Positions 1 to 6,231 of a stretch of DNA of 8,274 bases are shown piece by piece. Positions within the stretch are counted from its first letter, which is position 1, and the number at the start of each line of letters is the position of its first letter. The DNA comes from Clostridia bacterium (GTDB taxonomy: Bacteria; Bacillota_A; Clostridia; Oscillospirales; CAG-272). The DNA lies in assembly GCA_017935805.1 (NCBI GenBank), contig JAGBGV010000219.1, forward strand, positions 1-8,274, read 5' to 3'. Made by a program: the position numbers and the translations under genes. Below the pieces are notes generated by a model. That model had not been told where the DNA came from and ran no database searches. It saw nothing but the letters and a program-made list of their open reading frames with translations.

Positions 1-906
1 TGCAAGAGCAACGATACATGTCTTAGCGGAGTCAGCAGCTTCAATAACACCGGTAAGTGCGGGATATGCACATACTCTGTCATCGTGGCCGTAGGAGCCC
101 ATGAGCCATCTGTCAAGACCAACGTCAACTGTGTTCTGAGCAGGAACGATAGAAAGCTCTGCGCTGATAAAGTCGGATTCTGTAATACCGTACTTTTCAT
201 TAAGCATGATCATGATGTTGAGCTTTGCCTTTTCGTCAGCAGGTGTGATCTTGCCATCTTCTTCGAAATAAGGGCTTGTACCAAGGATAACATTAAGTCC
301 TTCACCTGTGAATGCCTGTCCGAGGGGCTTCTGGTTCTGGTCCTTTGCAAGGTGAGGCAGAAGGTCGGAAATGCAGAATACAGGATCTCCTGCTTCGTCA
401 CCGATGCGAACAGTTACAGATTCACCGTTTGCCTTTTCAACTACGCCGTGAAGTGCAAGGGGAATTGTAGCCCACTGATACTTGCGAACGCCGCCGTAGT
501 AGTGTGTCTTGAAGTATGCGAATCCGTCATTCTCATAAAGAGGATGCTGCTTCAAGTCAAGTCTGGGAGAGTCGATATGAGCCGCGCAGATACGAACGCC
601 GTTTTCGATGCTTTCAGTACCAACCTTTATAGCGAAAAGGCTCTTGTTTCTGTTGTTCAGATAGAGCTTATCCCCTGCTGTGATCTTGTCACCAAGCTTG
701 TATGCCTTATAGCCTTCCTTTTCAAGAATAGCGATAGATGCTGTAACAGCTTCTCTTTCTGTCTTGGAAGCATCAAGATATGCAGCATATCCAACTGCAT
801 AGTCCTTTGCAGCCTGGAGTTCTTCTACGCTCTTTACTTCAAAAGCATTTTTCTTCTTGTAGAAAAGCTCTTCTTTCATCATTTGACCTTTTGTTTTCTC
901 GCTCAT
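1..906 (-). CDS. apeA: M18 family aminopeptidase, N-terminal 302 residues (runs off left edge)
   Basis: This is a metal-dependent cytosolic aminopeptidase of peptidase family M18, which removes N-terminal residues from peptides using two metal ions. The reading frame is open from the ATG at 906 to the window edge. Visible landmarks are AAHIDSPRLDLKQHPLYE (residues about 108-125), which carries the His-x-Asp metal motif H110/D112; YYGGVRKYQW (136-145); and GSYGHDDRVCAYPAL (270-284), which holds the Asp expected to bridge the metals. Full members are roughly 430-465 residues, so about a third is missing, including the later Glu and His ligands. A good Shine-Dalgarno, GAAAGGA at 916-922, supports the start. 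The gene lies 51 nt after the lytic transglycosylase with no clear terminator or promoter between, so it is probably read from the coaE promoter. The M18 family is certain from the motifs. The symbol apeA (type 1 rather than apeB) is a less certain assignment. Confidence 0.93.
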   Translation of the reverse strand, partial: MSEKTKGQMMKEELFYKKKNAFEVKSVEELQAAKDYAVGYAAYLDASKTEREAVTASIAILEKEGYKAYKLGDKITAGDKLYLNNRNKSLFAIKVGTESIENGVRICAAHIDSPRLDLKQHPLYENDGFAYFKTHYYGGVRKYQWATIPLALHGVVEKANGESVTVRIGDEAGDPVFCISDLLPHLAKDQNQKPLGQAFTGEGLNVILGTSPYFEEDGKITPADEKAKLNIMIMLNEKYGITESDFISAELSIVPAQNTVDVGLDRWLMGSYGHDDRVCAYPALTGVIEAADSAKTCIVALA

Positions 907-957
907 GGTATATAATCCTTTCATTAATAAATATCAAAATAATCCCGCGGGGGTAAA

Positions 958-1533
958 TTAATCATTATAATACAGCTTACGGTACGTTTCCATCTGCTTC
1001 TCTATTGTTTCCACATATTCAGCAGTTGAATCGTCCGGAATTGTGACAAGGTTTCCGTTTTCGTCAGACCACTTTCCGAGCTCAAGCCACTCATTTACAG
1101 TATCTCGTCCCGCATCGTAAACTGCAAGCACGGTTTTCCATCTGCTATGCTGTATGTAAAGCTGTGAGAGCATGAAAGTGCCGTATCTGATATTTGTCTC
1201 CGGGTCATAAAGTATGCCGCTTTCAAGGTTTTCTTTGGTCAAGGATGTGAGCCAACGGAATGTGTCCGGATGGATCTGCATAAGACCAATTTCTCCGTCT
1301 GATGAAAGTTTGTTGCTTGTAAAATTACTTTCCTCAAGAATGATAGAATAAACCAGGTATTCGGGCACGCCGTATTCCGCGCAATACTTTTCAACGTATT
1401 CGGTGTACTCTCTCGGATGATTTTTTAAATCTATTCTGTGTCCGATCAGCTGGCACAAATATCCAACCAGCAAAGACAACAGAATAATACATATGATAAC
1501 AACGCTTCTATATGCCGCGTTTTTGAAATTCAT
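958..1533 (-). CDS. Membrane-anchored SLT-type lytic transglycosylase
   Basis: This is a predicted lytic transglycosylase (Slt/GH23 fold) that cleaves the MurNAc-GlcNAc bond of peptidoglycan to leave a 1,6-anhydro product. It has 191 residues. A short basic N-terminus (K4, R9) precedes a hydrophobic segment at about 11-30, which looks like an uncleaved signal anchor placing the enzyme outside the membrane. The SLT core starts near residue 48. The catalytic Glu is E68 in ILEESNF, followed by GEIGLMQIHPDT (80-91), DPETNIRYGTFMLSQL (110-125), AVYDAG (137-142) and a terminal IPDDSTAEYV segment, all in the family order. C27 is not in a lipobox. The Shine-Dalgarno GAGG (1541-1544) overlaps the coaE stop codon and sits 7 nt before the ATG, which suggests translational coupling to coaE 9 nt upstream. 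This small single-domain form is common in Clostridia. Its exact physiological role cannot be read from the sequence. Confidence 0.92.
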   Translation of the reverse strand: MNFKNAAYRSVVIICIILLSLLVGYLCQLIGHRIDLKNHPREYTEYVEKYCAEYGVPEYLVYSIILEESNFTSNKLSSDGEIGLMQIHPDTFRWLTSLTKENLESGILYDPETNIRYGTFMLSQLYIQHSRWKTVLAVYDAGRDTVNEWLELGKWSDENGNLVTIPDDSTAEYVETIEKQMETYRKLYYND

Positions 1534-1542
1534 ATTTCGTCC

Positions 1543-2190
1543 TCACATTTGAGTGTAGTTTTCTTCGTATATTTTGTTAAGTTCTTCGGCGCAGTCTTTA
1601 ACTCTACGGATAAGTGTATCTTTATCACAGTCATTCACAATGACATAATCGGCCCGTGAAGATAAATCTGAAGCGGAAATCTGCGTGCTCAACCTTTGCA
1701 CTGCAGCATCTCGGGATATACCGTCGCGCTTCATTATTCGCGCTATCACGGTTTCTTCGGGAGCCGAAACGCAAACAACTCGTTCACATTTTGCGTCAAA
1801 TCCACTTTCATAAAGCAGTGGAGCATCAACAAGGACAATTCTTGCGCCATTATTATATAGTTCAGCCGCAATTTCTTCAGTTCGTGCGAGTATGTGCTTA
1901 TGAGTGATAGCGTTGAGGTCGTTCAAAGCATCGGTATTGCCGCCGAAAACAAGTGAACGCATTGCAGCTCTGTTTAGTGAGTTGTCCGGCGAGAGAATGG
2001 TCTCACCGAAACGTGCAACCAGCTCAAGCATACATGGGGAGAGTTGAGCCGCGGGAGATGTCATGTCACGATATACAGCATCGGTGTCGATAGAAGGAAT
2101 TCCAAACTCCCCGAATATGGCTGAAACATATCCTTTGCCTGATCCGCTTCTGCCGCAGAGTCCCACAAGCATAACACCGATTTTTTTCAC
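1543..2190 (-). CDS. coaE: Dephospho-CoA kinase (GTG start)
   Basis: CoaE phosphorylates the ribose 3'-hydroxyl of dephospho-CoA with ATP, the last step of coenzyme A synthesis, in the cytosol. The protein has 215 residues, near the family's usual ~200. It begins with a P-loop, GRSGSGKG (13-20), then IDTDAVYRDM (34-43), the conserved Asp-x-Asp segment, VDAPLLYESGFD (121-132), VVCVSAPEETVIARIMKRD (138-156) covering the lid region, and RADYVIVND (179-187) near the C-terminus. The P-loop ends Lys-Gly instead of the usual Lys-Ser/Thr (see findings). The start is taken as the GTG at 2190, because it has GAGG at 2202-2205, 11 nt upstream. The in-frame ATG at 2172 would remove six residues but has no ribosome binding site. 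It is the first gene of a likely coaE-transglycosylase(-apeA) operon with its own promoter at 2227-2255. Confidence 0.94.
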   Translation of the reverse strand: MKKIGVMLVGLCGRSGSGKGYVSAIFGEFGIPSIDTDAVYRDMTSPAAQLSPCMLELVARFGETILSPDNSLNRAAMRSLVFGGNTDALNDLNAITHKHILARTEEIAAELYNNGARIVLVDAPLLYESGFDAKCERVVCVSAPEETVIARIMKRDGISRDAAVQRLSTQISASDLSSRADYVIVNDCDKDTLIRRVKDCAEELNKIYEENYTQM

Positions 2191-2201
2191 TGCACGTCTT
2201 A

Positions 2202-2205
2202 CCTC
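2202..2205 (-). promoter_or_regulatory. Ribosome binding site of coaE (GAGG, selects the GTG start)
   Basis: GAGG on the minus strand lies 11 nt before the GTG at 2190. The spacing is slightly long, but there is no comparable site before the in-frame ATG at 2172, so the GTG is preferred. Confidence 0.6.
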
Positions 2206-2226
2206 ATTATACTACTATTTCATATC

Positions 2227-2255
2227 ATTTTACCACATAGATGCAAATTTTTCAA
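2227..2255 (-). promoter_or_regulatory. Predicted sigma-A promoter of coaE
   Basis: On the minus strand, TTGAAA (2250-2255) is followed after 17 nt by TAAAAT (2227-2232), with TG one base before the -10 (extended -10). Transcription would start near 2220, giving a leader of about 30 nt that retains the coaE ribosome binding site. The tRNA-Lys terminator just upstream implies that a promoter is needed here. Confidence 0.7.
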
Positions 2256-2309
2256 TACATTTTGGAGAAATATTGAGCTTAACTACAAGATATGCCATAA
2301 AAAGAGCAC

Positions 2310-2341
2310 AAAAAAATCCCCCGTACCGAGGTACAAGGGAT
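2310..2341 (-). terminator. Intrinsic terminator of tRNA-Lys
   Basis: On the minus strand, ATCCC-TT-GTAC, loop CTCG, GTAC-GG-GGGAT forms a near-continuous stem with two U-G wobbles, followed directly by a run of seven T (2310-2316). It begins 3 nt after the tRNA discriminator base, so the primary transcript has almost no 3' trailer before the hairpin. Confidence 0.88.
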
Positions 2342-2343
2342 CA

Positions 2344-2416
2344 TGCTCCATCGGAGAGTCGAACTCCGGACACCTTGATTAAAAGTCAAGTGCTCTACCT
2401 TCTGAGCTAATGGGGC
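2344..2416 (-). tRNA. tRNA-Lys (anticodon TTT)
   Basis: A 73-nt cloverleaf can be drawn by hand. The acceptor is GCCCCAT/ATGGAGC, the D arm GCTC/GAGC with GG in the loop, and the anticodon stem CTTGA/TCAAG with loop CTTTTAA (anticodon TTT at 2381-2383, reading AAA and AAG). The variable region is GTGTC, and the T arm is CGGAG/CTCCG with loop TTCGACT. The discriminator base is A (2344). CCA is not encoded and must be added by the CCA-adding enzyme. The acceptor stem has one mismatch, C3-A70; the other six pairs are Watson-Crick. The gene has its own consensus promoter and its own terminator, so it is expressed separately from glnS and coaE. Confidence 0.96.
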
Positions 2417-2437
2417 ATATGCCGTCTTCGCGACAGC
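2417..2437 (-). other. Structured 5' leader of pre-tRNA-Lys
   Basis: The leader between the predicted transcription start (about 2437) and the mature tRNA 5' end can fold as GCTGTC-GCGAA-GACGGC, a 6-bp stem with one U-G pair, leaving four unpaired bases (ATAT) before the tRNA. The junction also contains the 10-bp palindrome GGCATATGCC (2413-2422), which reaches into the acceptor strand. The hairpin is directly visible. A role in RNase P processing is inference. Confidence 0.5.
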
Positions 2438-2443
2438 CACTGT

Positions 2444-2472
2444 ATTATATCACAACAGGGGTATTTTGTCAA
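2444..2472 (-). promoter_or_regulatory. Consensus sigma-A promoter of tRNA-Lys
   Basis: On the minus strand, TTGACA (2467-2472), a 17-nt spacer and TATAAT (2444-2449) match the vegetative consensus at every position, and TG at the extended -10 site is also present. The predicted start is about 2437, 21 nt before the mature tRNA. Such strength fits stable RNA expression. Confidence 0.9.
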
Positions 2473-2549
2473 TACGTTTTTACCAAAATTTTATTTCATT
2501 TCTCAATATATTATGCCCTTTGCTTTGTGAAATATCCCAAACAAATTAC

Positions 2550-2593
2550 AAAAAGATCCGACATATCGGCTATTTCAGTCGTATATCGGATCT
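2550..2593 (-). terminator. Intrinsic terminator after glnS
   Basis: The minus-strand arms AGATCCGATATA (2582-2593) and TATGTCGGATCT (2554-2565) pair over 12 bp with one T-G wobble. The loop is 16 nt and is followed by five T (2550-2554). The hairpin starts about 11 nt after the glnS stop codon and closes the gltX-glnS unit. Confidence 0.88.
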
Positions 2594-2604
2594 CGACAAA
2601 TCAA

Positions 2605-4248
2605 TTATTCAGCCTTGTAGCTGCCCTTAAGAGATACAATGCGGTTGAAGGTGTTTTCGCTCTTTGTATCCTTTGCAAAGTAACCAAGGCGAACAAACTG
2701 GAACTTGTCACCGGGCTTTGCATCTGCAAGAGAAGGCTCGATCTTTGCATTAACCATTTTTACAGCAGATTCGGGGTTGAGGAAGTCAACATATGTCTTT
2801 CCTTCGGGAAGGTCGTTCATGTTTTCCTCAGTGAACAGTCTGTCATACATGATAACAGTTGTATCCTGTGCATATTCAGCGGACAGCCAGTGGATGGTTC
2901 CCTTTACCTTTCTGTCTGTAGGTGTGCCTGTGCCAACTTCAAGGTCTGCCGTGCAGTGAATCTCTTTGATGCTGCCGTCTTCGTTCTTTACGATCTCACC
3001 GCACTTGATGATGTAAGAGCCCATAAGTCTTACCTCACCATCGGGCTTCAGGCGGAAGAACTTCGGCGGGGGTACTTCAGCAAAGTCATCAGCGTCAATG
3101 TAAATTTCCTTAGTGAAAGGAACCTTACGAACACCTGCCTCGGGATCACCGGGGTTGTTGCTTACTTCGAAATATTCAACCTTATCTTCGGGATAGTTGT
3201 CAACGATAACCTTGATAGGCTTAACAACAGCAATTCTGCGCTGAGCCTTGGTGTTGAGCTCTTCTCTTATGCAATGCTCGAGAAGTCCGATATCAACCAT
3301 GCTGTTAGCTTTGGATACACCGATTCTGTTGATAAAGTCGAGAATGGAGTCGGGAGTGTAACCGCGTCTGCGGAGACCGCAAAGTGTGGGCATACGGGGA
3401 TCGTCCCAACCGTCAACAATACCGTTTTCAACCAAGTAACGAAGATATCTCTTTGAAAGAACTGTATTTGTAATGTTAAGACGAGCAAACTCGATCTGAC
3501 GAGGGATGGAAGGCACGTCACAATGCTCAATAACCCAATTGTAGAGAGGTCTGTGGTCCTCATATTCAAGTGAGCAAAGGCTGTGTGTAATACCTTCAAG
3601 CGCGTCCTGAATGGGGTGAGCGAAGTCATACATGGGGAATACACACCACTTTGTTCCCTGTCTGTGGTGTTCGATATAGCGAATACGGTAAAGTGCAGGG
3701 TCACGCATGTTGAAGTTACCGGAAGCCAGATCGATCTTTGCACGAAGTGTGTACTTTCCTTCCGGGAATTCGCCGTTTCTCATTCTCTCGAAGAGATCAA
3801 GGCTTTCTTCGATGGGTCTGTCACGATAAGGAGAAATAGCGGGGTGAGTCAAATCCCCTCTGTATTCCTTGAACTGCTCAGGTGTCAGCTCGCAAACATA
3901 TGCATCGCCTTTTTCGATAAGCTCAACAGCAAGCTCATATGTTTTCTCAAAATAGTCAGATCCGTAGAAGAAGCGGTCACCCCAGTCAAATCCAAGCCAA
4001 TGGATGTCTTCCATGATAGCATCAACGAACTCTGTATCTTCCTTGGCGGGGTTAGTATCATCCATACGGAGATTGCAAATGCCGTTATACTTTTTAGCGG
4101 TACCAAAGTCTATGCAAAGCGCCTTACAGTGTCCAATGTGAAGGTAACCGTTAGGTTCGGGAGGAAAACGAGTGTGTATCTTATCAACCTTACCGGCTGC
4201 CAGGTCTTCATTAATAAATTCTTCAATAAAGTTTGAAGCTTCAATCAT
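2605..4248 (-). CDS. glnS: Glutaminyl-tRNA synthetase
   Basis: This class I synthetase charges tRNA-Gln directly with glutamine. Numbering is from the ATG at 4248 (547 residues; the E. coli enzyme has about 554). The Rossmann-fold signature RFPPEPNGYLHIGH lies at 27-40 with HIGH at 37-40, then RMDDTNPAKED (61-71), YDFAHPIQDALEGITHSLC (207-225), and the KMSKS-type loop as VLSKR (263-267), followed by WDDPRMPTL (281-289). The C-terminal half matches the two beta-barrel anticodon-binding domains of GlnRS (for example GTIHWLSA and the FNRIVSLKGS tail). A longer frame from a TTG at 4269 exists, but that would place the strong ribosome binding site AAAGGAGT (4256-4263) inside the gene, so the ATG is chosen. 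It lies 17 nt downstream of gltX in the same transcript. Distinction from GluRS is clear from the PPEPNG and VLSKR context. Confidence 0.97.
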   Translation of the reverse strand: MIEASNFIEEFINEDLAAGKVDKIHTRFPPEPNGYLHIGHCKALCIDFGTAKKYNGICNLRMDDTNPAKEDTEFVDAIMEDIHWLGFDWGDRFFYGSDYFEKTYELAVELIEKGDAYVCELTPEQFKEYRGDLTHPAISPYRDRPIEESLDLFERMRNGEFPEGKYTLRAKIDLASGNFNMRDPALYRIRYIEHHRQGTKWCVFPMYDFAHPIQDALEGITHSLCSLEYEDHRPLYNWVIEHCDVPSIPRQIEFARLNITNTVLSKRYLRYLVENGIVDGWDDPRMPTLCGLRRRGYTPDSILDFINRIGVSKANSMVDIGLLEHCIREELNTKAQRRIAVVKPIKVIVDNYPEDKVEYFEVSNNPGDPEAGVRKVPFTKEIYIDADDFAEVPPPKFFRLKPDGEVRLMGSYIIKCGEIVKNEDGSIKEIHCTADLEVGTGTPTDRKVKGTIHWLSAEYAQDTTVIMYDRLFTEENMNDLPEGKTYVDFLNPESAVKMVNAKIEPSLADAKPGDKFQFVRLGYFAKDTKSENTFNRIVSLKGSYKAE

Positions 4249-4255
4249 AACTGAT

Positions 4256-4263
4256 ACTCCTTT
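4256..4263 (-). promoter_or_regulatory. Ribosome binding site of glnS
   Basis: AAAGGAGT sits 7 nt before the ATG at 4248 and within the short gap after the gltX stop codon. It decides the start against the upstream in-frame TTG at 4269. Confidence 0.85.
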
Positions 4264-4265
4264 TG

Positions 4266-5954
4266 TCAAATCTTTTCAGCCATAGCTGTGATTCTTGCTT
4301 TTACTTTTTCTTCTCCGAGGATCTGCATTACAGCATACATATCGGGGGAGTTCATCTTGCCTGTTACTGCAATTCTGAGGAACATTGAAACGTCACCAAC
4401 ATTACCCTTGAATGCATCGGGGTCTGCCTTATATGCCTTCATATCAGGTGTGTAACCGAGAGGCTCGCCTATCTGCTGGATCTTTCCAAACCATGTATTC
4501 ATGTCGTCAGCCGGGTCGTATGTCTCAAGGAATTTATCATACACTGCCTTGATATCAGATCTGTCAAACTTTTCGGGGATCTCATCCTTGATATCAAAGA
4601 GATCATCATAGAAGAATCCGATAAAGGGTTCAACATCCGCAAGAGTTGCATAGTCCTTACGAGGCTTCTTTCCGCCTCTGCCGATTGCAAATATCTTCTT
4701 TGCATATTCAGGATCAGCCGTGAGAAGTGCGCCGAACTTCGGATAGAACTCATTTGCCCAGTCCGCAGTCTTTTCATATATCTCATCAGCAGTCATCTTT
4801 GAGAGAACGTTCTTTGATACGTCATTGAGCTTATTAAAGTCAAGGAGACATCCTGATACGCTCATCTTTTTAATGGAGAACGGGAAGTCGGTAGGCTTCT
4901 TGTCCGGATTCTGTGCGTGCCACTCCTCATAGTTGGAGTTAAGCAGAGTCATAACATACTCAGTTACGCAAGTATCGGTGTAGCCCATTCTGCGGTAGTC
5001 CTCAACGTTTGCGCCCATGTCGCGCTTTGAAAGCTTTTTCTTATTGCCGTTTTCGTCAAGGTGCATGATCTGCGCGATATGCATATACTTGGGCAACTTG
5101 AAGCCGAGATAGTTAAAGAGCATTATGTGTCTCGGAAGGCTGGGAAGCCACTCTTCACCGCGGACTACATGAGTTGTGCCCATGAGATGATCGTCAATTG
5201 CGTGTGCAAAGTGATATGTGGGGATTCCGTCGCTCTTGAGGAGTACTTCGTCCTTATCGTTTTCAGGAAGCTCAAGATTACCCTTTACAAGGTCTGTAAA
5301 CTTGATCTTCTTATCAGGATCACCGTTTGCAAGCATACGAAGCACGAACTTGTCACCGTTCTTCAGGTGCTCTTCAACTTCTTCGATAGTGAACTCACGC
5401 ATCTTGAGCATTTCTGCCTTCTGCTCCGCTTCCATTTCGGCAGTCCATTCACGGGACTTAACTTCAGCCTTCTTGTCAGTTTCCTTCAGTGCGTCAAGCT
5501 CTTCTTCAGTGGTAAATACGGGATATGCCTTTCCCTGCTGTACCATCCACTTTGCGTAAACATGATAAATTTCCTTACGGTTGCTCTGCTTATAAGGTCC
5601 GTATGCACCGTTATCAATTACGTTATCGTTTTCGTCAAGTGCAGCACCTTCGTCAAAGGTAATGCCGAACTTTGCGGTAGTCTTGATCATTCCGACAGCC
5701 GCGCCGTCAACCTCACGCTTGGAGTCTGTGTCTTCGATTCTCAAATAGAACACACCGCCGGACTGTCGTGCAAGTCTTTCACAAACAGTTGCCGGAAACA
5801 GAGTACCGAGATGCACGAATCCTGTGGGACTTGGCGCGATTCTTGTTACCTTTGCTCCTTCGGGAAGAACCCTCGGAGGATACTTTGCTTCAATGTCTTC
5901 CCTTGTCATGGTCACATTCGGGAAAAGCAGGTCTGCCAAACGATTGTAGTCCAT
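4266..5954 (-). CDS. gltX: Glutamyl-tRNA synthetase, long Clostridia-type form
   Basis: This class I synthetase attaches glutamate to tRNA-Glu in the cytosol. It has 562 residues, longer than the ~470-490 of typical bacterial GluRS. It has an extra N-terminal stretch of about 35 residues before RIAPSPTGFVHLGT (38-51) and a charged helical region at about 150-200. Motifs seen are APSPTG, the HIGH-type motif as HLGT (48-51), YLRIEDTD (70-77), THVVRGEEWLPSLPRH (261-276), and the KMSKS-type loop KLSKR (307-311). The C-terminal part is helical and fits a bacterial-type anticodon-binding domain, rather than the beta-barrels of GlnRS. The ATG at 5954 has GGAG (5963-5966) 8 nt upstream. It is the first gene of a two-synthetase operon with glnS. 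Because a separate GlnRS is present, a discriminating GluRS specific for tRNA-Glu is expected, but this cannot be proven from the sequence. Confidence 0.95.
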   Translation of the reverse strand: MDYNRLADLLFPNVTMTREDIEAKYPPRVLPEGAKVTRIAPSPTGFVHLGTLFPATVCERLARQSGGVFYLRIEDTDSKREVDGAAVGMIKTTAKFGITFDEGAALDENDNVIDNGAYGPYKQSNRKEIYHVYAKWMVQQGKAYPVFTTEEELDALKETDKKAEVKSREWTAEMEAEQKAEMLKMREFTIEEVEEHLKNGDKFVLRMLANGDPDKKIKFTDLVKGNLELPENDKDEVLLKSDGIPTYHFAHAIDDHLMGTTHVVRGEEWLPSLPRHIMLFNYLGFKLPKYMHIAQIMHLDENGNKKKLSKRDMGANVEDYRRMGYTDTCVTEYVMTLLNSNYEEWHAQNPDKKPTDFPFSIKKMSVSGCLLDFNKLNDVSKNVLSKMTADEIYEKTADWANEFYPKFGALLTADPEYAKKIFAIGRGGKKPRKDYATLADVEPFIGFFYDDLFDIKDEIPEKFDRSDIKAVYDKFLETYDPADDMNTWFGKIQQIGEPLGYTPDMKAYKADPDAFKGNVGDVSMFLRIAVTGKMNSPDMYAVMQILGEEKVKARITAMAEKI

Positions 5955-6009
5955 ATATCATTCTCCAATCAGAATTAATTTCAAAAATAATGTAGTCAAT
6001 ATTTATGTT

Positions 6010-6038
6010 ATTATATCACATTTTTCCCATTTCGTCTA
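6010..6038 (-). promoter_or_regulatory. Predicted sigma-A promoter of gltX-glnS
   Basis: On the minus strand, TAGACG (6033-6038, four of six matches to TTGACA), a 17-nt spacer and a perfect TATAAT (6010-6015) with extended-10 TG are present. The predicted start near 6003 leaves a leader of about 49 nt, too short for a T-box. The element TGTGATATAATA is also found at the tRNA-Lys promoter. The divergent spacer between this promoter and the one at 6163 is very AT-rich, and I see no gene or clear operator in it. Confidence 0.75.
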
Positions 6039-6162
6039 TATCAATATTCCATATTTTTTCTCATAATGAATAATTTTGTTTGTAGAAATTTTAATTCACA
6101 GACTAAATATGCCCAAAAAGTAAATAATTTTTACACATTCTTTTACAACTTGTCGCATACTG

Positions 6163-6191
6163 TTGATTTTTAACCGAATTTATGTTAAGAT
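6163..6191 (+). promoter_or_regulatory. Predicted sigma-A promoter of the divIVA-like/XRE operon
   Basis: TTGATT (6163-6168), a 17-nt spacer and TAAGAT (6186-6191) are present, with TG at 6183-6184 forming an extended -10. The start would be near 6198, giving a leader of about 34 nt. Each hexamer matches four of six consensus positions, so this promoter is weaker than the minus-strand ones, and nearby AT-rich hexamers could serve instead. Confidence 0.5.
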
Positions 6192-6231
6192 TTAATATGT
6201 AATATTTTGATCAACTTATGGAGGAGATATA

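Noticed and set aside
85..915. Long plus-strand open frame (276 codons) across the left end
   Set aside because: It is antisense to the M18 aminopeptidase, its translation has no recognisable domain, and the minus frame has clear conserved motifs.
941..957. CCCGCGGG palindrome between the transglycosylase and apeA as a terminator
   Set aside because: The stem can be only about 3 bp with a usable loop and there is no proper T-run, so it is at most a weak pause site.
1453..1455. C27 of the transglycosylase as a lipoprotein cysteine
   Set aside because: The preceding residues (VGYL) do not fit a lipobox, which needs a small residue just before Cys. A plain signal anchor fits better.
2206..2211. 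Perfect TATAAT on the minus strand just before coaE
   Set aside because: Used as a -10, it would start transcription near 2199 and cut off the GAGG ribosome binding site at 2202-2205. It also lacks a -35, whereas TTGAAA-17-TAAAAT just upstream fits well.
5955..6003. T-box or other riboswitch leader for the gltX-glnS operon
   Set aside because: The predicted leader is only about 49 nt, with no terminator hairpin or T-box sequence, so there is no room for one unless transcription starts much further upstream.
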